Positions 29,367 to 39,094 of a stretch of 64,000 nucleotides of DNA are shown here, piece by piece. The notes beneath the pieces are model-generated. The model was not told where the DNA came from. It was given only the letters and a program-made list of their open reading frames with translations, and did not search any database. Origin of the DNA: Trichomonas vaginalis G3. Its lineage: Eukaryota; Parabasalia; Trichomonadida; Trichomonadidae. The position numbers and the translations under genes are program-made. Numbering within the stretch: position 1 is the stretch's first letter; each line of letters opens with the position of its first letter. The stretch is from assembly GCF_026262505.1 (NCBI RefSeq), contig NC_067203.1:18891411-18955410 (forward strand). The letters are read 5' to 3'.

Positions 29367-30671
29367 TTATACATTTTGGTGAGAATATAGATGTATCGGA
29401 TATTCTTCATTTGCCTTCAATTTAAATGCTTTTGCATAATCAAGTGGGGATTTATTAGAGTTATCTGTAACATAAATATCAGCACCATGAGAAATAAGAA
29501 ATTCAATGATTTCTTTACCATTCACCTCTTTTGCTGCATGATGAAGAGGTGTGAGTCCTGATTTATCTTTTTTATTTATATCAGCTCCATTAGAAATAAG
29601 AAGTTTGACTATTTCTATGCACTGTGATCTAACTGCATTATGAAGAGGAGTATAATTAATGACAGATTTTGCATTTATATCAGCACCATGAGAAATTAGA
29701 AATTCCGCTATTTCTATTCTACTTATTTCTGCTGCATAATGAAGAGCTGTTTGATGTTTGCTATCTTTTGCATTAATATCAACACCATGCGAAAGAAAAT
29801 ATTCACAAAGAGATATCATATTGAAAAATGGTGAATTAACAAAGCATTCATTGATTTGATCTGCTTGATCTAAACAAACAAAAAATGCTTGAAGATTATT
29901 GAATCTTAAACATAAATTTATATTGATTTTCATATTATGCTCATTCAGCAAAAATGATACAAAGTCAATATTATGTGATATAATTGCATGATCCATTAAA
30001 TAATAAAACTTTCGGGTTTCTTTCAAGCATTCACTCATGATTTCTGGATTGCCACCCAAGAACGAATATTCTATACATGATGAACTTATTTCTGACTTGT
30101 ATTTCGTCCTTAAAAACTTGAAACAATTTACAGCTCCATAATAACAACATAATTCGAGAAATGTGTTTTCTTTTGTTGGATAGAAATAACTTTCAAGTTC
30201 TTCATTTTCATCAAATCCTCCTTGTACAGTGAATGATATAAATGATTTGATGTCATCATCCATGATGGCTCTATAAATTGTGTTTTCTTCATGAATTTCT
30301 AATGAATAATTTTCGGATTCATACTTTTTGAATTTATTTTGATTTGCATAACCTAAAACAATTCCATATTCCTTATAAATAAAGTAATTAAAAATATTTC
30401 GAAGGCTATTTGCATCATTTGGGTGATATTCTTCAAATAATTTTTTAAATATTGCAAAATATGACTTAAAATAGCGGTTATTGTATTCTGAAGCTGTTGA
30501 AAGTATATTCACTAGCTCAGATGGCGATATAATTTTTGTTTCGATCAATTTAGTTTTGATCTCAATGTATATATTGTTTATTTTGTCTTCATCGAATGTG
30601 TGTAATCTGTATATTGTATTAAAGATATTAATGTAATCTTTGAACAGCTCCATTAACTCATTTGGATTCAT
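29367..30671 (-). CDS. DUF3447-type ankyrin-repeat protein
   Basis: The product (434 aa from the ATG at 30671; the frame is open from a TTG at 30713) has the common trichomonad layout. An N-terminal helical region of about 120 residues comes first. A DUF3447-like stretch of degenerate ankyrins follows (about 150-290: TFLELCCYYGAVNCFKFL, SFLGGNPEIMSECL, HNIDFVSFLL). Four to five canonical ankyrin repeats end the protein (about 300-430, with EIAEFLISHGADINAKS and TPLHHAAKEV). There is no signal peptide or membrane segment. Ankyrin arrays bind partner proteins; the partner is unknown. It faces the broken ankyrin gene tail to tail. Confidence 0.88.
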   Translation of the reverse strand: MNPNELMELFKDYINIFNTIYRLHTFDEDKINNIYIEIKTKLIETKIISPSELVNILSTASEYNNRYFKSYFAIFKKLFEEYHPNDANSLRNIFNYFIYKEYGIVLGYANQNKFKKYESENYSLEIHEENTIYRAIMDDDIKSFISFTVQGGFDENEELESYFYPTKENTFLELCCYYGAVNCFKFLRTKYKSEISSSCIEYSFLGGNPEIMSECLKETRKFYYLMDHAIISHNIDFVSFLLNEHNMKININLCLRFNNLQAFFVCLDQADQINECFVNSPFFNMISLCEYFLSHGVDINAKDSKHQTALHYAAEISRIEIAEFLISHGADINAKSVINYTPLHNAVRSQCIEIVKLLISNGADINKKDKSGLTPLHHAAKEVNGKEIIEFLISHGADIYVTDNSNKSPLDYAKAFKLKANEEYPIHLYSHQNV

Positions 30672-30965
30672 TTTTCTGAAAAATAAAAGGACATCCAATA
30701 ATATTTCCGTCAATAATTCAAAAATTCAATTCAATACGGAAACAATTATAAATTTAACTATATTTAACATCATTTTTTCCAATGTCACGTGTAAACATCT
30801 AAATTATTTCAATTATTGAGAGCCTGAGACGAAGAATCTAAAAATAACGTTAATTCTAAATTTAAATATTTAAATATTCCTTTTAGAATTAAAGAACGTT
30901 AAGAAAAAGTATCTATCAAAAAATAAAAACAATAATTAGAAAAACTAACTCATACAAACATTAAT

Positions 30966-32336
30966 TTAATCAAAGAAATCATCTGCATTCTTCATTCTTG
31001 CCGCTCTTGGTAGTTTAACACCACCTTTGTCAAGCTTATTGAATACAGATGCATTAACTTCAGGAATTCTTTCTTTCCTTGTAACTCTATAAATTATAAT
31101 AACAATTACAATTAAAATCAGGCCACCAACCATAGCAATCTGTTGTGTATTGATTAACTTCTGTTTTGCTGGTGGTGGTTTGAATTTGTTGATTGATGGA
31201 GATGGAGTTCTTGGAGGAAGTTTCGGATTATTGGAAATAATGATAACCAACCTCTCCTTTGTCGGGTCTGGAGTATTATCAAGTATAATTACGAGGTTCT
31301 GGCGTGTAGCAGGTGGTAATGATCTCGTTGGTGTTGCTGTAGCTGAAGGAGTCGATGTAGGAGTTGGAGGAACGACTGTTCCGTATAGTTCTAGGTTGAT
31401 AACTGCAGCTTCAACGTTAAAAGTCGTATCTTCCCCGTAAATAATATTTTCTTTAAATTTTCCATCAAAACTTGTAGTATTGCTTGTACATAATTTGTTT
31501 TCGGTTAGATTTGCGTATCTGAATGAATTCCAGTATATTGCGGGCGATGTAATCCCTGCAAAAACTGATTTCGAAATTTTCAACTTTGCAAGGTAAGATG
31601 CGTAAATTACTGCTTCGCAATTAGAATTGTAGAAGCTAACACTGCTCATTGTAGTCGATCCTGAGTTTAATTCTATGATTCCGGTATATTTCGAAGTAAT
31701 ATTTGAAAAAATGCACTCGGAAAATAAAATATCTTCGCATGATGGTAAGGAAATGGATCCCGCACGAGTATTACTTCTTTCTTCGGTATAATTTGAGTTC
31801 GAGATTTTTAAATCAAAAGCAAGGAAAATATGGCAACTGGAAGCTGAAAATTCAACTTCATTTTTCTGGAATGCATTTGAATTTAAAAGTACTTTAGTGC
31901 ATTGCGATAGGAATATAGCACCTCCCGAGTTTTTGGCATAACATTGAAAAAATAAACAATTTGAAATGTTAACATTTGATTTTACGCAGTTGATTGCGCC
32001 ACCACAATCTTCAGTTACTGATTTACATCTGTCAAAATGGCATTTAGTAATCTGAACGTTAGTTTTAGAATATAACGACTGATTTACATATGAAGTAGAG
32101 AATTCTGTCGGCATATTTGAAGATATTACAATAGCGTTATTGGTAATTTTTGTAAACTTTGTCTCTGAAACTGATATTTGTGGTGAATAACCAAATATCG
32201 CATTTCCAAAGTTTCTTGAGAACTGCGACCTCGAAATCTTGAAATGAGAGAAGTCCAACTTATTCGGCAATGATATAATTGGACTTTCATTGTACGATCT
32301 CGATATAGAAAGTCTAAAAATCGTGAAATTCACCAT
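30966..32336 (-). CDS. Pmp-like beta-helix surface protein with C-terminal membrane anchor
   Basis: The product (456 aa) is built of short repeated beta-helix coils with the GGAI motif (CGGAINC, SGGAIFL) and repeated 'xxCxFxxC' rungs, as in the trichomonad proteins related to chlamydial polymorphic membrane proteins (Pmp). After about 330 residues comes a Pro/Thr/Ser-rich stalk (PPTPTSTPSATATPTRS), one transmembrane helix (about 396-414, AMVGGLILIVIVIIIYRV) and a 40-residue basic cytoplasmic tail. I infer a type I surface protein with its beta helix outside, possibly an adhesin. No classical signal peptide is visible at the ATG used, so the frame may lack part of its N-terminus. Confidence 0.82.
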   Translation of the reverse strand: MVNFTIFRLSISRSYNESPIISLPNKLDFSHFKISRSQFSRNFGNAIFGYSPQISVSETKFTKITNNAIVISSNMPTEFSTSYVNQSLYSKTNVQITKCHFDRCKSVTEDCGGAINCVKSNVNISNCLFFQCYAKNSGGAIFLSQCTKVLLNSNAFQKNEVEFSASSCHIFLAFDLKISNSNYTEERSNTRAGSISLPSCEDILFSECIFSNITSKYTGIIELNSGSTTMSSVSFYNSNCEAVIYASYLAKLKISKSVFAGITSPAIYWNSFRYANLTENKLCTSNTTSFDGKFKENIIYGEDTTFNVEAAVINLELYGTVVPPTPTSTPSATATPTRSLPPATRQNLVIILDNTPDPTKERLVIIISNNPKLPPRTPSPSINKFKPPPAKQKLINTQQIAMVGGLILIVIVIIIYRVTRKERIPEVNASVFNKLDKGGVKLPRAARMKNADDFFD

Positions 32337-32697
32337 AATTTTTTTTTGGACTATGTTTTTACAAAATAACTTGTAAATTTTAGGAACAAGAGATATAGTG
32401 TAATGTAATCAAATTTCACTCTATAATTCAATCAACGCCATATCATGAAATTTTTGAAACCATGAAAATCAATGCCATTTCTATGAAATTATTCATTAGT
32501 AAAGCTATAAATTCATACCCTTAATGGAAATCCTGAATGTTGAATTAGTATTTGAAATTTCATTGAAGGGTATTATTTTAGCTTTTTCGCACTAAAATTT
32601 ATGTAAAATAAATTGTATGTAAAAAGGGTGTAGTAGGAATTCTAGTTATTATTGTTTAGATTTTTTTGTCAAGTTACGACTTTGCCCAAAAAAAAAC
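32337..32697. other. Divergent intergenic region
   Basis: 360 bp, AT-rich, between the Pmp-like gene and the leader-Hsp70 fusion. No repeat recognised. The A-rich leader directly before the ATG resembles that of the ankyrin gene at 27694. Confidence 0.45.
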
Positions 32698-34329
32698 ATG
32701 AATCTGAATTTCGAAGTCATTGCAGCTCATGTAAGTGATTATATTAAGAATGAAAACTTCTTCGATACATTTGAGATTGAAGACATCAAGAGAATCATGA
32801 AATATTCACATTTGACAGCTGATCAGTACGTTACTCTTCTCAAACAATCTCATTCAACTATTAGTGCCAAAAAGTTATATTTATGTACACGTGATGCAAA
32901 AGTTACTATCCAAAATCTCGACGAAGTTGTTTTAATTCTGAGGGCTGTCAAAAAATACATGAAATTCAAAACATTTGACAGTATTATTGATGTTTTAAAT
33001 CAAAAAGAGAAAGAAATGAGTGATTTTACCCAAGAAATTAAACAACTTCAAGATAAATTAAAAGAATTTCAAAATGAAAATAAAAAAACGACCACCAATC
33101 AAACCAATGAAAATTACAATCATTCACAATATATTTTAACTAAAATCCCAGATCCTAAGGCACCTATGCGTGTTTCTGGTTTTGGCATTGATTTTGGTGT
33201 TAAAAAATCCTGCCTTGCAGTTTCCATCAATGGTGAATCATATCCAATTTTAATTAATGGAAACGAACGTCCGCCATCAAATGTTGGTTTTTACGATGAC
33301 GAACCAGTAGCATGTGCCGATCCAAGTTGTTCTAACCATCCTTGTTTGGAAGATATTAAGCTTATTATAGGAAAAAAGTTTTCAGATCCAGATATTCAAA
33401 AAAGAATTCCTAAATGGGACTTTAAACTTACTGAAGATAGTAATGGAATGACTGTATTTGAAGTTCCTATGAACTCAAAGAATGTAATTATCACTCCAGA
33501 GGAAGCTTTAACAATGATCTATAAAAAACTACTTTGGAGTGCTAGCATTTATCGGCATCCTAATGAAAGAGAATCATTAAATTTTGTTCTTACAGTTCCT
33601 GTAACTTTCAATTTAAATCAAATCAATATCATTAAATCGGCTGCAAAATCGGCTGGAATTAACGTCATTTCTATGATATATGAACCAGTAGCCGTTGCAA
33701 TTTCATGTGGAATGCACTCATCAAGTGAGAAGAAACTCATGATCCTTTATTTTGACCATTATTCATTTGAAGTCACCATTTTAGAAAAGATAAGAGATCG
33801 TGATGGAAATGATGAATTCAAAATCATTGCAAACTTTTCAGATCTTGATCTTGGTGAAGATTTTATGATTGAAATACTTATGGATTATTTCTCTGAAGTC
33901 CTCAAAAGAAATGGATATGATATCAATTGCGAGCATGAAATTATGAAAAGGAAAAACATAAGTTTTCTCAGGAACCGTTGTAAAAGGTTATATAAAGAGC
34001 TAACCTGTCTAATAACTGATACATTTTATTGGCCTTATTTATCAACAGATTCTAGAGATTTCAGATTAAGAAGACATAAATTTGAAGAGTTGCTTGAAGA
34101 TCATGGATTTTATGATCGAATCAAAAATACAATCAATACATGTCTCAGAAATGCCAAATATAAGCCTGAAGATATTGATTCCATTATTTGTCATGGTAGT
34201 GGTACACGCTTCAGATATAGTGAAGAATGTTTGTATGAGATGTTTAACCAAAAAGATATTAGGATTACTCAGTATCCACAAAAAGCAATTGCAAAAGGTG
34301 CTGCAATTTATGCACGATTATTTTCCTAG
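32698..34329 (+). CDS. Trichomonad ankyrin-type leader domain fused to an Hsp70-type ATPase domain
   Basis: The product is 543 aa. Residues 1-133 are nearly identical to the leader of the ankyrin gene at 27694 (only a handful of amino-acid changes, about 98% at DNA level by eye). After a short linker, residues about 160-543 form an Hsp70/actin-type nucleotide-binding domain: phosphate loop 1 GIDFGVKKSC (GIDLGTTNS in Hsp70), LTVPVTFNLNQ, AGINVISMIYEPVAVAISCG (Hsp70 [20 protein letters not shown]), a loosened phosphate-2 segment LYFDHYSFEVTIL where Hsp70 has DLGGGTFD, DLDLGEDF, and adenosine-region IICHGSGTRF. It ends at KGAAIYARLFS, the normal end of an Hsp70 ATPase domain, so there is no substrate-binding domain. 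The loss of the GGG loop suggests altered or lost hydrolysis. Role unknown. Confidence 0.85.
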   Translation: MNLNFEVIAAHVSDYIKNENFFDTFEIEDIKRIMKYSHLTADQYVTLLKQSHSTISAKKLYLCTRDAKVTIQNLDEVVLILRAVKKYMKFKTFDSIIDVLNQKEKEMSDFTQEIKQLQDKLKEFQNENKKTTTNQTNENYNHSQYILTKIPDPKAPMRVSGFGIDFGVKKSCLAVSINGESYPILINGNERPPSNVGFYDDEPVACADPSCSNHPCLEDIKLIIGKKFSDPDIQKRIPKWDFKLTEDSNGMTVFEVPMNSKNVIITPEEALTMIYKKLLWSASIYRHPNERESLNFVLTVPVTFNLNQINIIKSAAKSAGINVISMIYEPVAVAISCGMHSSSEKKLMILYFDHYSFEVTILEKIRDRDGNDEFKIIANFSDLDLGEDFMIEILMDYFSEVLKRNGYDINCEHEIMKRKNISFLRNRCKRLYKELTCLITDTFYWPYLSTDSRDFRLRRHKFEELLEDHGFYDRIKNTINTCLRNAKYKPEDIDSIICHGSGTRFRYSEECLYEMFNQKDIRITQYPQKAIAKGAAIYARLFS

Positions 34330-34766
34330 GGCAAATATAGAAAATGAATCGATTTTCTTTCAAAAATGCTCGCACAAAAAATATCACAATAATATGAAGG
34401 AAATGGCATAACTGATTTTAAAATTATCATTGATAAAGTTCATCATTTTTCTGGATATGATACTATGTCAACCTCAGCAGGACTAATTTAATCATTGTGA
34501 TAAAAAAAATTAAAAATTTAAATTCTAAATCTATCTTGTTTTTATATCCATAATCGCTTAAGAGTATGGTTCTCTCAATTTCCCTTTTTGCAGCAATACT
34601 TGAAGAAATTTATGTGTGCGTTAACCGATGCTTATCATCACAAACGCAGATTTGTATCTAGACTTTTAAGATAGTACAAGGAGTCTTTGTGTGATTTCTA
34701 AAAAGAAAAAAGATAATAATAATTAATAATATAAGCAAACAAAGCATTTTATATAAAAACAATAAT
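34330..34766. other. Convergent intergenic region, nothing recognised
   Basis: About 440 bp without ORF, repeat or RNA gene that I can support. Confidence 0.45.
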
Positions 34767-35945
34767 CTATTGATGTTTCTTATAAAACCAATAAATAATC
34801 AAAAGGAAAAAGCAGATTGTGCAAACTCTCGTTGATGTATTCTTCAGTTCTACATTAACAAGAGCCAATCTAACTATATTCGATCCATTTCTTAGATCTT
34901 TTTTAGGGAATTTACAAATAATTCTTTCGGGAACTTGTCCAGCAACAGCGCAAAGGTATTTCATTGATGCCTCCCTGTGAGTTGCATGTGCTTCCACCCA
35001 TCCGTCAACAAATGTGGCGCTTGTCTTTCGTGTTGCCTCGTATTTGAAGATATCAATGACGGAAAGATGTGTGTCAGGGAAAACTTCAAGGAGTTGTGCG
35101 GCCAACAGCTTCTTGTCGCTGACAGATAGTGAGCGCATAGTAGTAAGAAGTACATTTGCGACATAGCAGTCGCGAGGAGTTGTCTGACGAAGTGAAATTT
35201 CAGTAAGTTGGGCAAAATGAGAACTTGTAATTCGATAAACGTTCTGTTTGTAGTAAGATTGAGCTATTAAATGTGCTGCACATATTGCTACATCATCATA
35301 TTTAGAATCTTTTGATAAAATACTATTATTTAAAAAAATGTCAATAATTTGATGGCTAACTAAAGGATCAAGATGTGCAATCTTGTCACTCTGTAATGAA
35401 CAACTAATAATCCATGTAATTAGTGGCATCGATTCTAAAAATTTCTCATTTTCTATGTTAAATGTTTTCGGTGTAATCAAATCTGGGCGTAGTTTGACAA
35501 TCATACATAGTAAGAAAAGCGTTGCAATATATGTTTGGTCGTGTTTTTCGTTGTTTATACAATTTTCTATTAATGGAGTGATTTCTAATGGTTCTATTGT
35601 AGAAATTAGATCAGAAATGGCATGAACAACATCATTATCCTTAAAATATTTAAAGCAAATTAATCTGTCATTGAGGAAAATCTTGTATTTATCTTCATTA
35701 TAATCTTTTATGGACGGAAATTTGTATATAAGACTTAAATCTCCTTCAACTTCGATTTTTACTTGAATTAGCTTGCTAACTATATCATTTAGCGTATAAT
35801 TTTGATTAGTTTGAAGTTCATTTAAAGAATGAACAATCTTTTCAGCGCCAGAAACTTCATCAGGTATGTAAGTCGTTGACTGTCCTAAAATTGAAGTATT
35901 TTCGTTTGATGAATCTGTTAAGTCAGCAAATCTATTAACTATCAT
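34767..35945 (-). CDS. Helical tail-anchored membrane protein, function unknown
   Basis: The product (392 aa) is predicted helical throughout (many Leu/Ile-rich amphipathic helices such as DQTYIATLFLLCMIVKL and DVAICAAHLIAQSYYK, ARM/HEAT-like in spacing) and ends with one hydrophobic helix (about 370-387, CTICFFLLIIYWFY) followed by KKHQ. With no signal peptide this fits a tail-anchored protein with a cytosolic body, probably on the ER; the terminal KKHQ is close to a KKxx retrieval signal. I do not recognise the family. The ATG at 35945 has an Inr-like TCATA 8 nt upstream. Confidence 0.75.
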   Translation of the reverse strand: MIVNRFADLTDSSNENTSILGQSTTYIPDEVSGAEKIVHSLNELQTNQNYTLNDIVSKLIQVKIEVEGDLSLIYKFPSIKDYNEDKYKIFLNDRLICFKYFKDNDVVHAISDLISTIEPLEITPLIENCINNEKHDQTYIATLFLLCMIVKLRPDLITPKTFNIENEKFLESMPLITWIISCSLQSDKIAHLDPLVSHQIIDIFLNNSILSKDSKYDDVAICAAHLIAQSYYKQNVYRITSSHFAQLTEISLRQTTPRDCYVANVLLTTMRSLSVSDKKLLAAQLLEVFPDTHLSVIDIFKYEATRKTSATFVDGWVEAHATHREASMKYLCAVAGQVPERIICKFPKKDLRNGSNIVRLALVNVELKNTSTRVCTICFFLLIIYWFYKKHQ

Positions 35946-35950
35946 TTTAT

Positions 35951-35955
35951 TATGA
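35951..35955 (-). promoter_or_regulatory. Probable initiator of the tail-anchored protein gene
   Basis: Minus-strand TCATA; its A is 8 nt before the ATG at 35945. Confidence 0.4.
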
Positions 35956-36155
35956 AATTCTGATTCAGAATTGGCCGTGCAATAAATACATTCATTTCAT
36001 CATCTAAATCCGCATCATGAAAAAATAAGGTCGAAATATATAGTTTTTAGGTTAATTTTTTTATTTCTGATGCTTAAGATCAAATAATCCGCCCAATAAT
36101 AAGCCATTAAACTAATATGTATGTTTATTATAATACAACAATCATATAATATACT

Positions 36156-37235
36156 TTATAATTCAATATCGAGTTCATCTTCATCTTCAATGGAAATTGT
36201 CGTTCCGTCTTTTAAGTCATCAAGTTTCCAAAGTTTAAAAGTATCAACTGGAGTGAAATCATCAGAAATTACTTCAATATTATCTGTATTAAGCCAATCT
36301 TCGCAATTAGAATAAGAAATATTGGTAGATAAATCTTGACTGTCTTGGTAATGTATAGAATCCTTGGATGGAAGGCAATTATTTGTGAGATTCACTGATG
36401 ATTTGTAAATGAAAATTGCTGAGCCATTTCCTTGTGCGTTTGTCTCAATGAATGATGAATTTGTTATCTCTGATTCATATTTCGGAATGGAATCTCTGAT
36501 GTATATTGCTCCTCCGTTTGAAGAAGCATTTGTATGAATAAAGAAGCAATGATTAACGTAAAGAGTGGATTTTTCAGCATATATAGCTCCACCTCTATCT
36601 CCAAATGTATCTTTGAATACGCAATTCGTAAATATCGCATCTGATTTTCTAATAAATAAAGATTTGCAATTTGTAAACTTGCAATCAACAAATTCAAGAT
36701 GAACTTGGTATTCGCACCGCACTGGATATTCAGATATATGATTAAATACACAGTTTTCAAAGATGAACATTCCTCCTGCTAATTTAAAGATAGAATCGTC
36801 ACAATATTCAAATGTACAATCTCTAAATACCATATATGGTGCATACGACCAAAGTTGATCACGTAAAAATATTGGTTTCGAAAAATTTCGAAAAGTCCAA
36901 CCGATTAAGACGGACCATGTATAATGCGGATGACTAACTAACTCAACACCAATAGACCCGGCTAGATTACTGCCATCAACTATTGTTCCATGAGAATGAA
37001 CTGTGGTATTATGTAAAGATAGTTGCACAATTAAATCACTAAACTCTGATGGATACGAAGTAAGAGAAATTTTATAATTTTCTGGAAAGTGAACTGTATC
37101 TGCTGTTCTGATAACGCGTGCTGCGTTTGAAATTGAGCAAGGACTACTAAAACAGTCTCCTTCTACGCGTGGATCTATAAAAACTGTTCGCGGATCTCTT
37201 GAAAAGCTGCCTGATAGCAGAATATTCAAGAACAT
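36156..37235 (-). CDS. Beta-helix (Pmp-like) protein, no membrane anchor
   Basis: The product (359 aa) begins with a weak hydrophobic stretch MFLNILLSGSFS, possibly a short signal peptide, then DPRTVFIDPRVEGDCFSSPCS, typical of the first strands of chlamydial-Pmp-like proteins. Repeated beta-helix rungs follow, with CTFEYC, CVFNH, CKFTNC and CVFKD steps and two GGAIY motifs (about 217 and 240). The C-terminal 50 residues are acidic (SIEDEDELDIEL) and there is no transmembrane helix, unlike the relative at 30966. It could be a secreted form or one truncated at its membrane end. Its function is probably at the cell surface. Confidence 0.75.
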   Translation of the reverse strand: MFLNILLSGSFSRDPRTVFIDPRVEGDCFSSPCSISNAARVIRTADTVHFPENYKISLTSYPSEFSDLIVQLSLHNTTVHSHGTIVDGSNLAGSIGVELVSHPHYTWSVLIGWTFRNFSKPIFLRDQLWSYAPYMVFRDCTFEYCDDSIFKLAGGMFIFENCVFNHISEYPVRCEYQVHLEFVDCKFTNCKSLFIRKSDAIFTNCVFKDTFGDRGGAIYAEKSTLYVNHCFFIHTNASSNGGAIYIRDSIPKYESEITNSSFIETNAQGNGSAIFIYKSSVNLTNNCLPSKDSIHYQDSQDLSTNISYSNCEDWLNTDNIEVISDDFTPVDTFKLWKLDDLKDGTTISIEDEDELDIEL

Positions 37236-37556
37236 TCAATTAAAATTGAAAATTGATTAGCTCAAATAAGCATTTTTATTATTAGCTGTGAAAAAATGAT
37301 TTCCTTATTCTGAAATATCCTCTTTTTCCTTCAATCTTTCTGACAAAATTGAATTTTCTTGAATTTCTTGAAGAGATCTTGCTATACTTACGTTGATTCT
37401 TCATATTTTATCAACAATTTTGTATTTAATCAATTAGTCACGTAAAATTTTCGATTTGACTAAATTTTCGGAATATATACAAACATGATAATCTCGGTCG
37501 TTTTTGTATTAAGGCAATTTTGCGGTTTATTTCAATTAACTGTCTTTATTTTTTGT
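37236..37556. other. Divergent intergenic region
   Basis: About 320 bp. The in-frame ATG at 37485 lies here and would add a hydrophobic 24-residue extension to the EF-hand protein, which I consider untranslated. GTCACG occurs at 37438. Confidence 0.4.
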
Positions 37557-38138
37557 ATGGGCAATCACCAATCCCAGGCAAAACCACCAACAAAAGATGA
37601 AATTGCTAAGCTTTCAGCATCAACACATTTCTCTCCGGAAGAGATAATGAAGCTTTACTCCAGCTTCAAAGAAGTCTCTGCAACAACGACTGCTGATGGT
37701 AACATTGATGTCAATGAGTTCGCTTTAATGCTTGGCATCAATAACATTCAATTCGCTGGTAAAATTTTCAGTGCCTTTGATGAAAATCCAGATCAATTAC
37801 TTGATTTCCATGAATACGTTAAAGGACTTTCAATGGCTTCTCAACGAGCTACTCTCGAAGAAAAGGCTTCTTTCGTTTTTAATGTTTATGATGCCGATAG
37901 AAGCGGAAAGATTTCTCGTCAAGAGTTAACAGATGTCATGACATTATCACTTAGCGAAAACAATGGAGTCAAGATATCGCCAACGTCCCTTAATCGTATT
38001 ATTACAGCTACAATTCAAAGCATGGATGAAAATGGAGACGGAGAAATTTCTCTTGCTGAATTCATTACGACAGCAAGAAAGAATCCAGCCATCCTTAATT
38101 GTGTTTCTATTGATATCGATCATTTATTGAAGTATTAA
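37557..38138 (+). CDS. Calcineurin-B/NCS-like EF-hand protein, probably N-myristoylated
   Basis: The product (193 aa) starts MGNHQSQ, an N-myristoylation signal shared with calcineurin B and neuronal calcium sensors. This is why I choose the ATG at 37557 over the upstream one at 37485. Four EF-hands follow. The first two are degenerate (TTADGNIDVNEF; DENPDQLLDFHEY). The third (DADRSGKISRQE) and fourth (DENGDGEISLAEF) keep the Ca2+ ligands. The spacing and the SFVFNVYDADRSG segment match calcineurin B. It would regulate a phosphatase or kinase at membranes in response to Ca2+. A CBL-type or other NCS-like sensor cannot be excluded. The stop lies within TTAAAA. Confidence 0.82.
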   Translation: MGNHQSQAKPPTKDEIAKLSASTHFSPEEIMKLYSSFKEVSATTTADGNIDVNEFALMLGINNIQFAGKIFSAFDENPDQLLDFHEYVKGLSMASQRATLEEKASFVFNVYDADRSGKISRQELTDVMTLSLSENNGVKISPTSLNRIITATIQSMDENGDGEISLAEFITTARKNPAILNCVSIDIDHLLKY

Positions 38139-38746
38139 AAAAGAAGAATATTATTGACTCGTTTCTTAATAGTTGTAATAAAAACCATTTTTCTTAATCA
38201 TTCTTTAATTACTGCTTCAGGATATTTAACTCAATAATTTAGGATAAATTTCTCAATTTTATTTTATTGAGATAACTAAATAGGTTCAGCTCATATAAAA
38301 CACATCTCTAAAAATACCAAATTTTTAGTGGACTTTCTAGCATATAATCACTTATGAATTCATGATATAAACTAATTTCTTACTAATTTCCGGCAAGCAT
38401 TGAACTTTCAAGTCACTACCTGCTTACTATACTGTTTTGAATTATATATTGAAAAGTAATGGTCCTGTTTTACTATATCTCGAGCAAGAAATTATAATTC
38501 AAGCTATTTCAAAACAGACTGTTCAAATTCTTGAGCTAAGGTTAGCTGTAAAGAAAAAATGGGATCAATTTAAAATGTTCAAAAATAAATCAATAGTTTA
38601 TATTTTCTAAAATATAGTAATCAGAATAAAAAAAGAAAAATATCATTTTGATTAAAGTTAATTATGATCAATAAATGTATTTTGTAATAATTTTTAAAGG
38701 AACACTATTGGTTTTCTGATTACTAAAAAAGAAAAATCGTTATTTC
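38139..38746. other. Convergent intergenic region
   Basis: About 600 bp. A loose inverted repeat CTGTTTTGAA (about 38432) / TTCAAAACAG (about 38509) is present; otherwise nothing recognised. Confidence 0.4.
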
Positions 38747-39094
38747 TTAAATCTTGAATCCATAAACTGTAACAGAGCAGATTATATTGCCTTTTTGGTA
38801 TACCGTATTCGCAAAGTTATCTTGGTTCTTTTCATAGTGAGTTGAAGCAAATTGATAAAGCCCTGCTCCGCAGTTTTGCGTAATCAGCCCAGATACGCAG
38901 TACTTAAAGCGGAAGTTGAGTTCCTTCAACTGTGAAAGAACTTCGTGGAGGATATTTGTTAAATGCTCTTGAACCTTATCTGGAACGAATTCACCGCTTT
39001 TCAATACACCGGAAATAACGCGGCTAATAATTTCATTGACTTGCTGGGAGTTGAATGATTGATCTTGGAATGGTTGATCGCCCTGAGTTGTCAT
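38747..39094 (-). CDS. Tctex-type (DYNLT) dynein light chain
   Basis: The product (115 aa) is the normal length for the family. It has the two N-terminal helices (VNEIISRVISGVL; VQEHLTNILHEVLSQL) followed by the diagnostic beta strands KYCVSGLITQNCGAGLYQFASTHY and CSVTVYGFKI (human DYNLT ...KNGAGLHTASSCFWD...CIVSVFGLAI). It acts as an accessory subunit of cytoplasmic or axonemal dynein, consistent with a flagellate. No coding neighbour is functionally related. Confidence 0.92.
   Translation of the reverse strand: MTTQGDQPFQDQSFNSQQVNEIISRVISGVLKSGEFVPDKVQEHLTNILHEVLSQLKELNFRFKYCVSGLITQNCGAGLYQFASTHYEKNQDNFANTVYQKGNIICSVTVYGFKI

Noticed and set aside
37485-37556. Signal peptide or membrane helix on the EF-hand protein
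   Set aside because: The internal MGNHQSQ start matches the myristoylation signal of calcineurin-B-like proteins; the hydrophobic extension is probably 5' leader.
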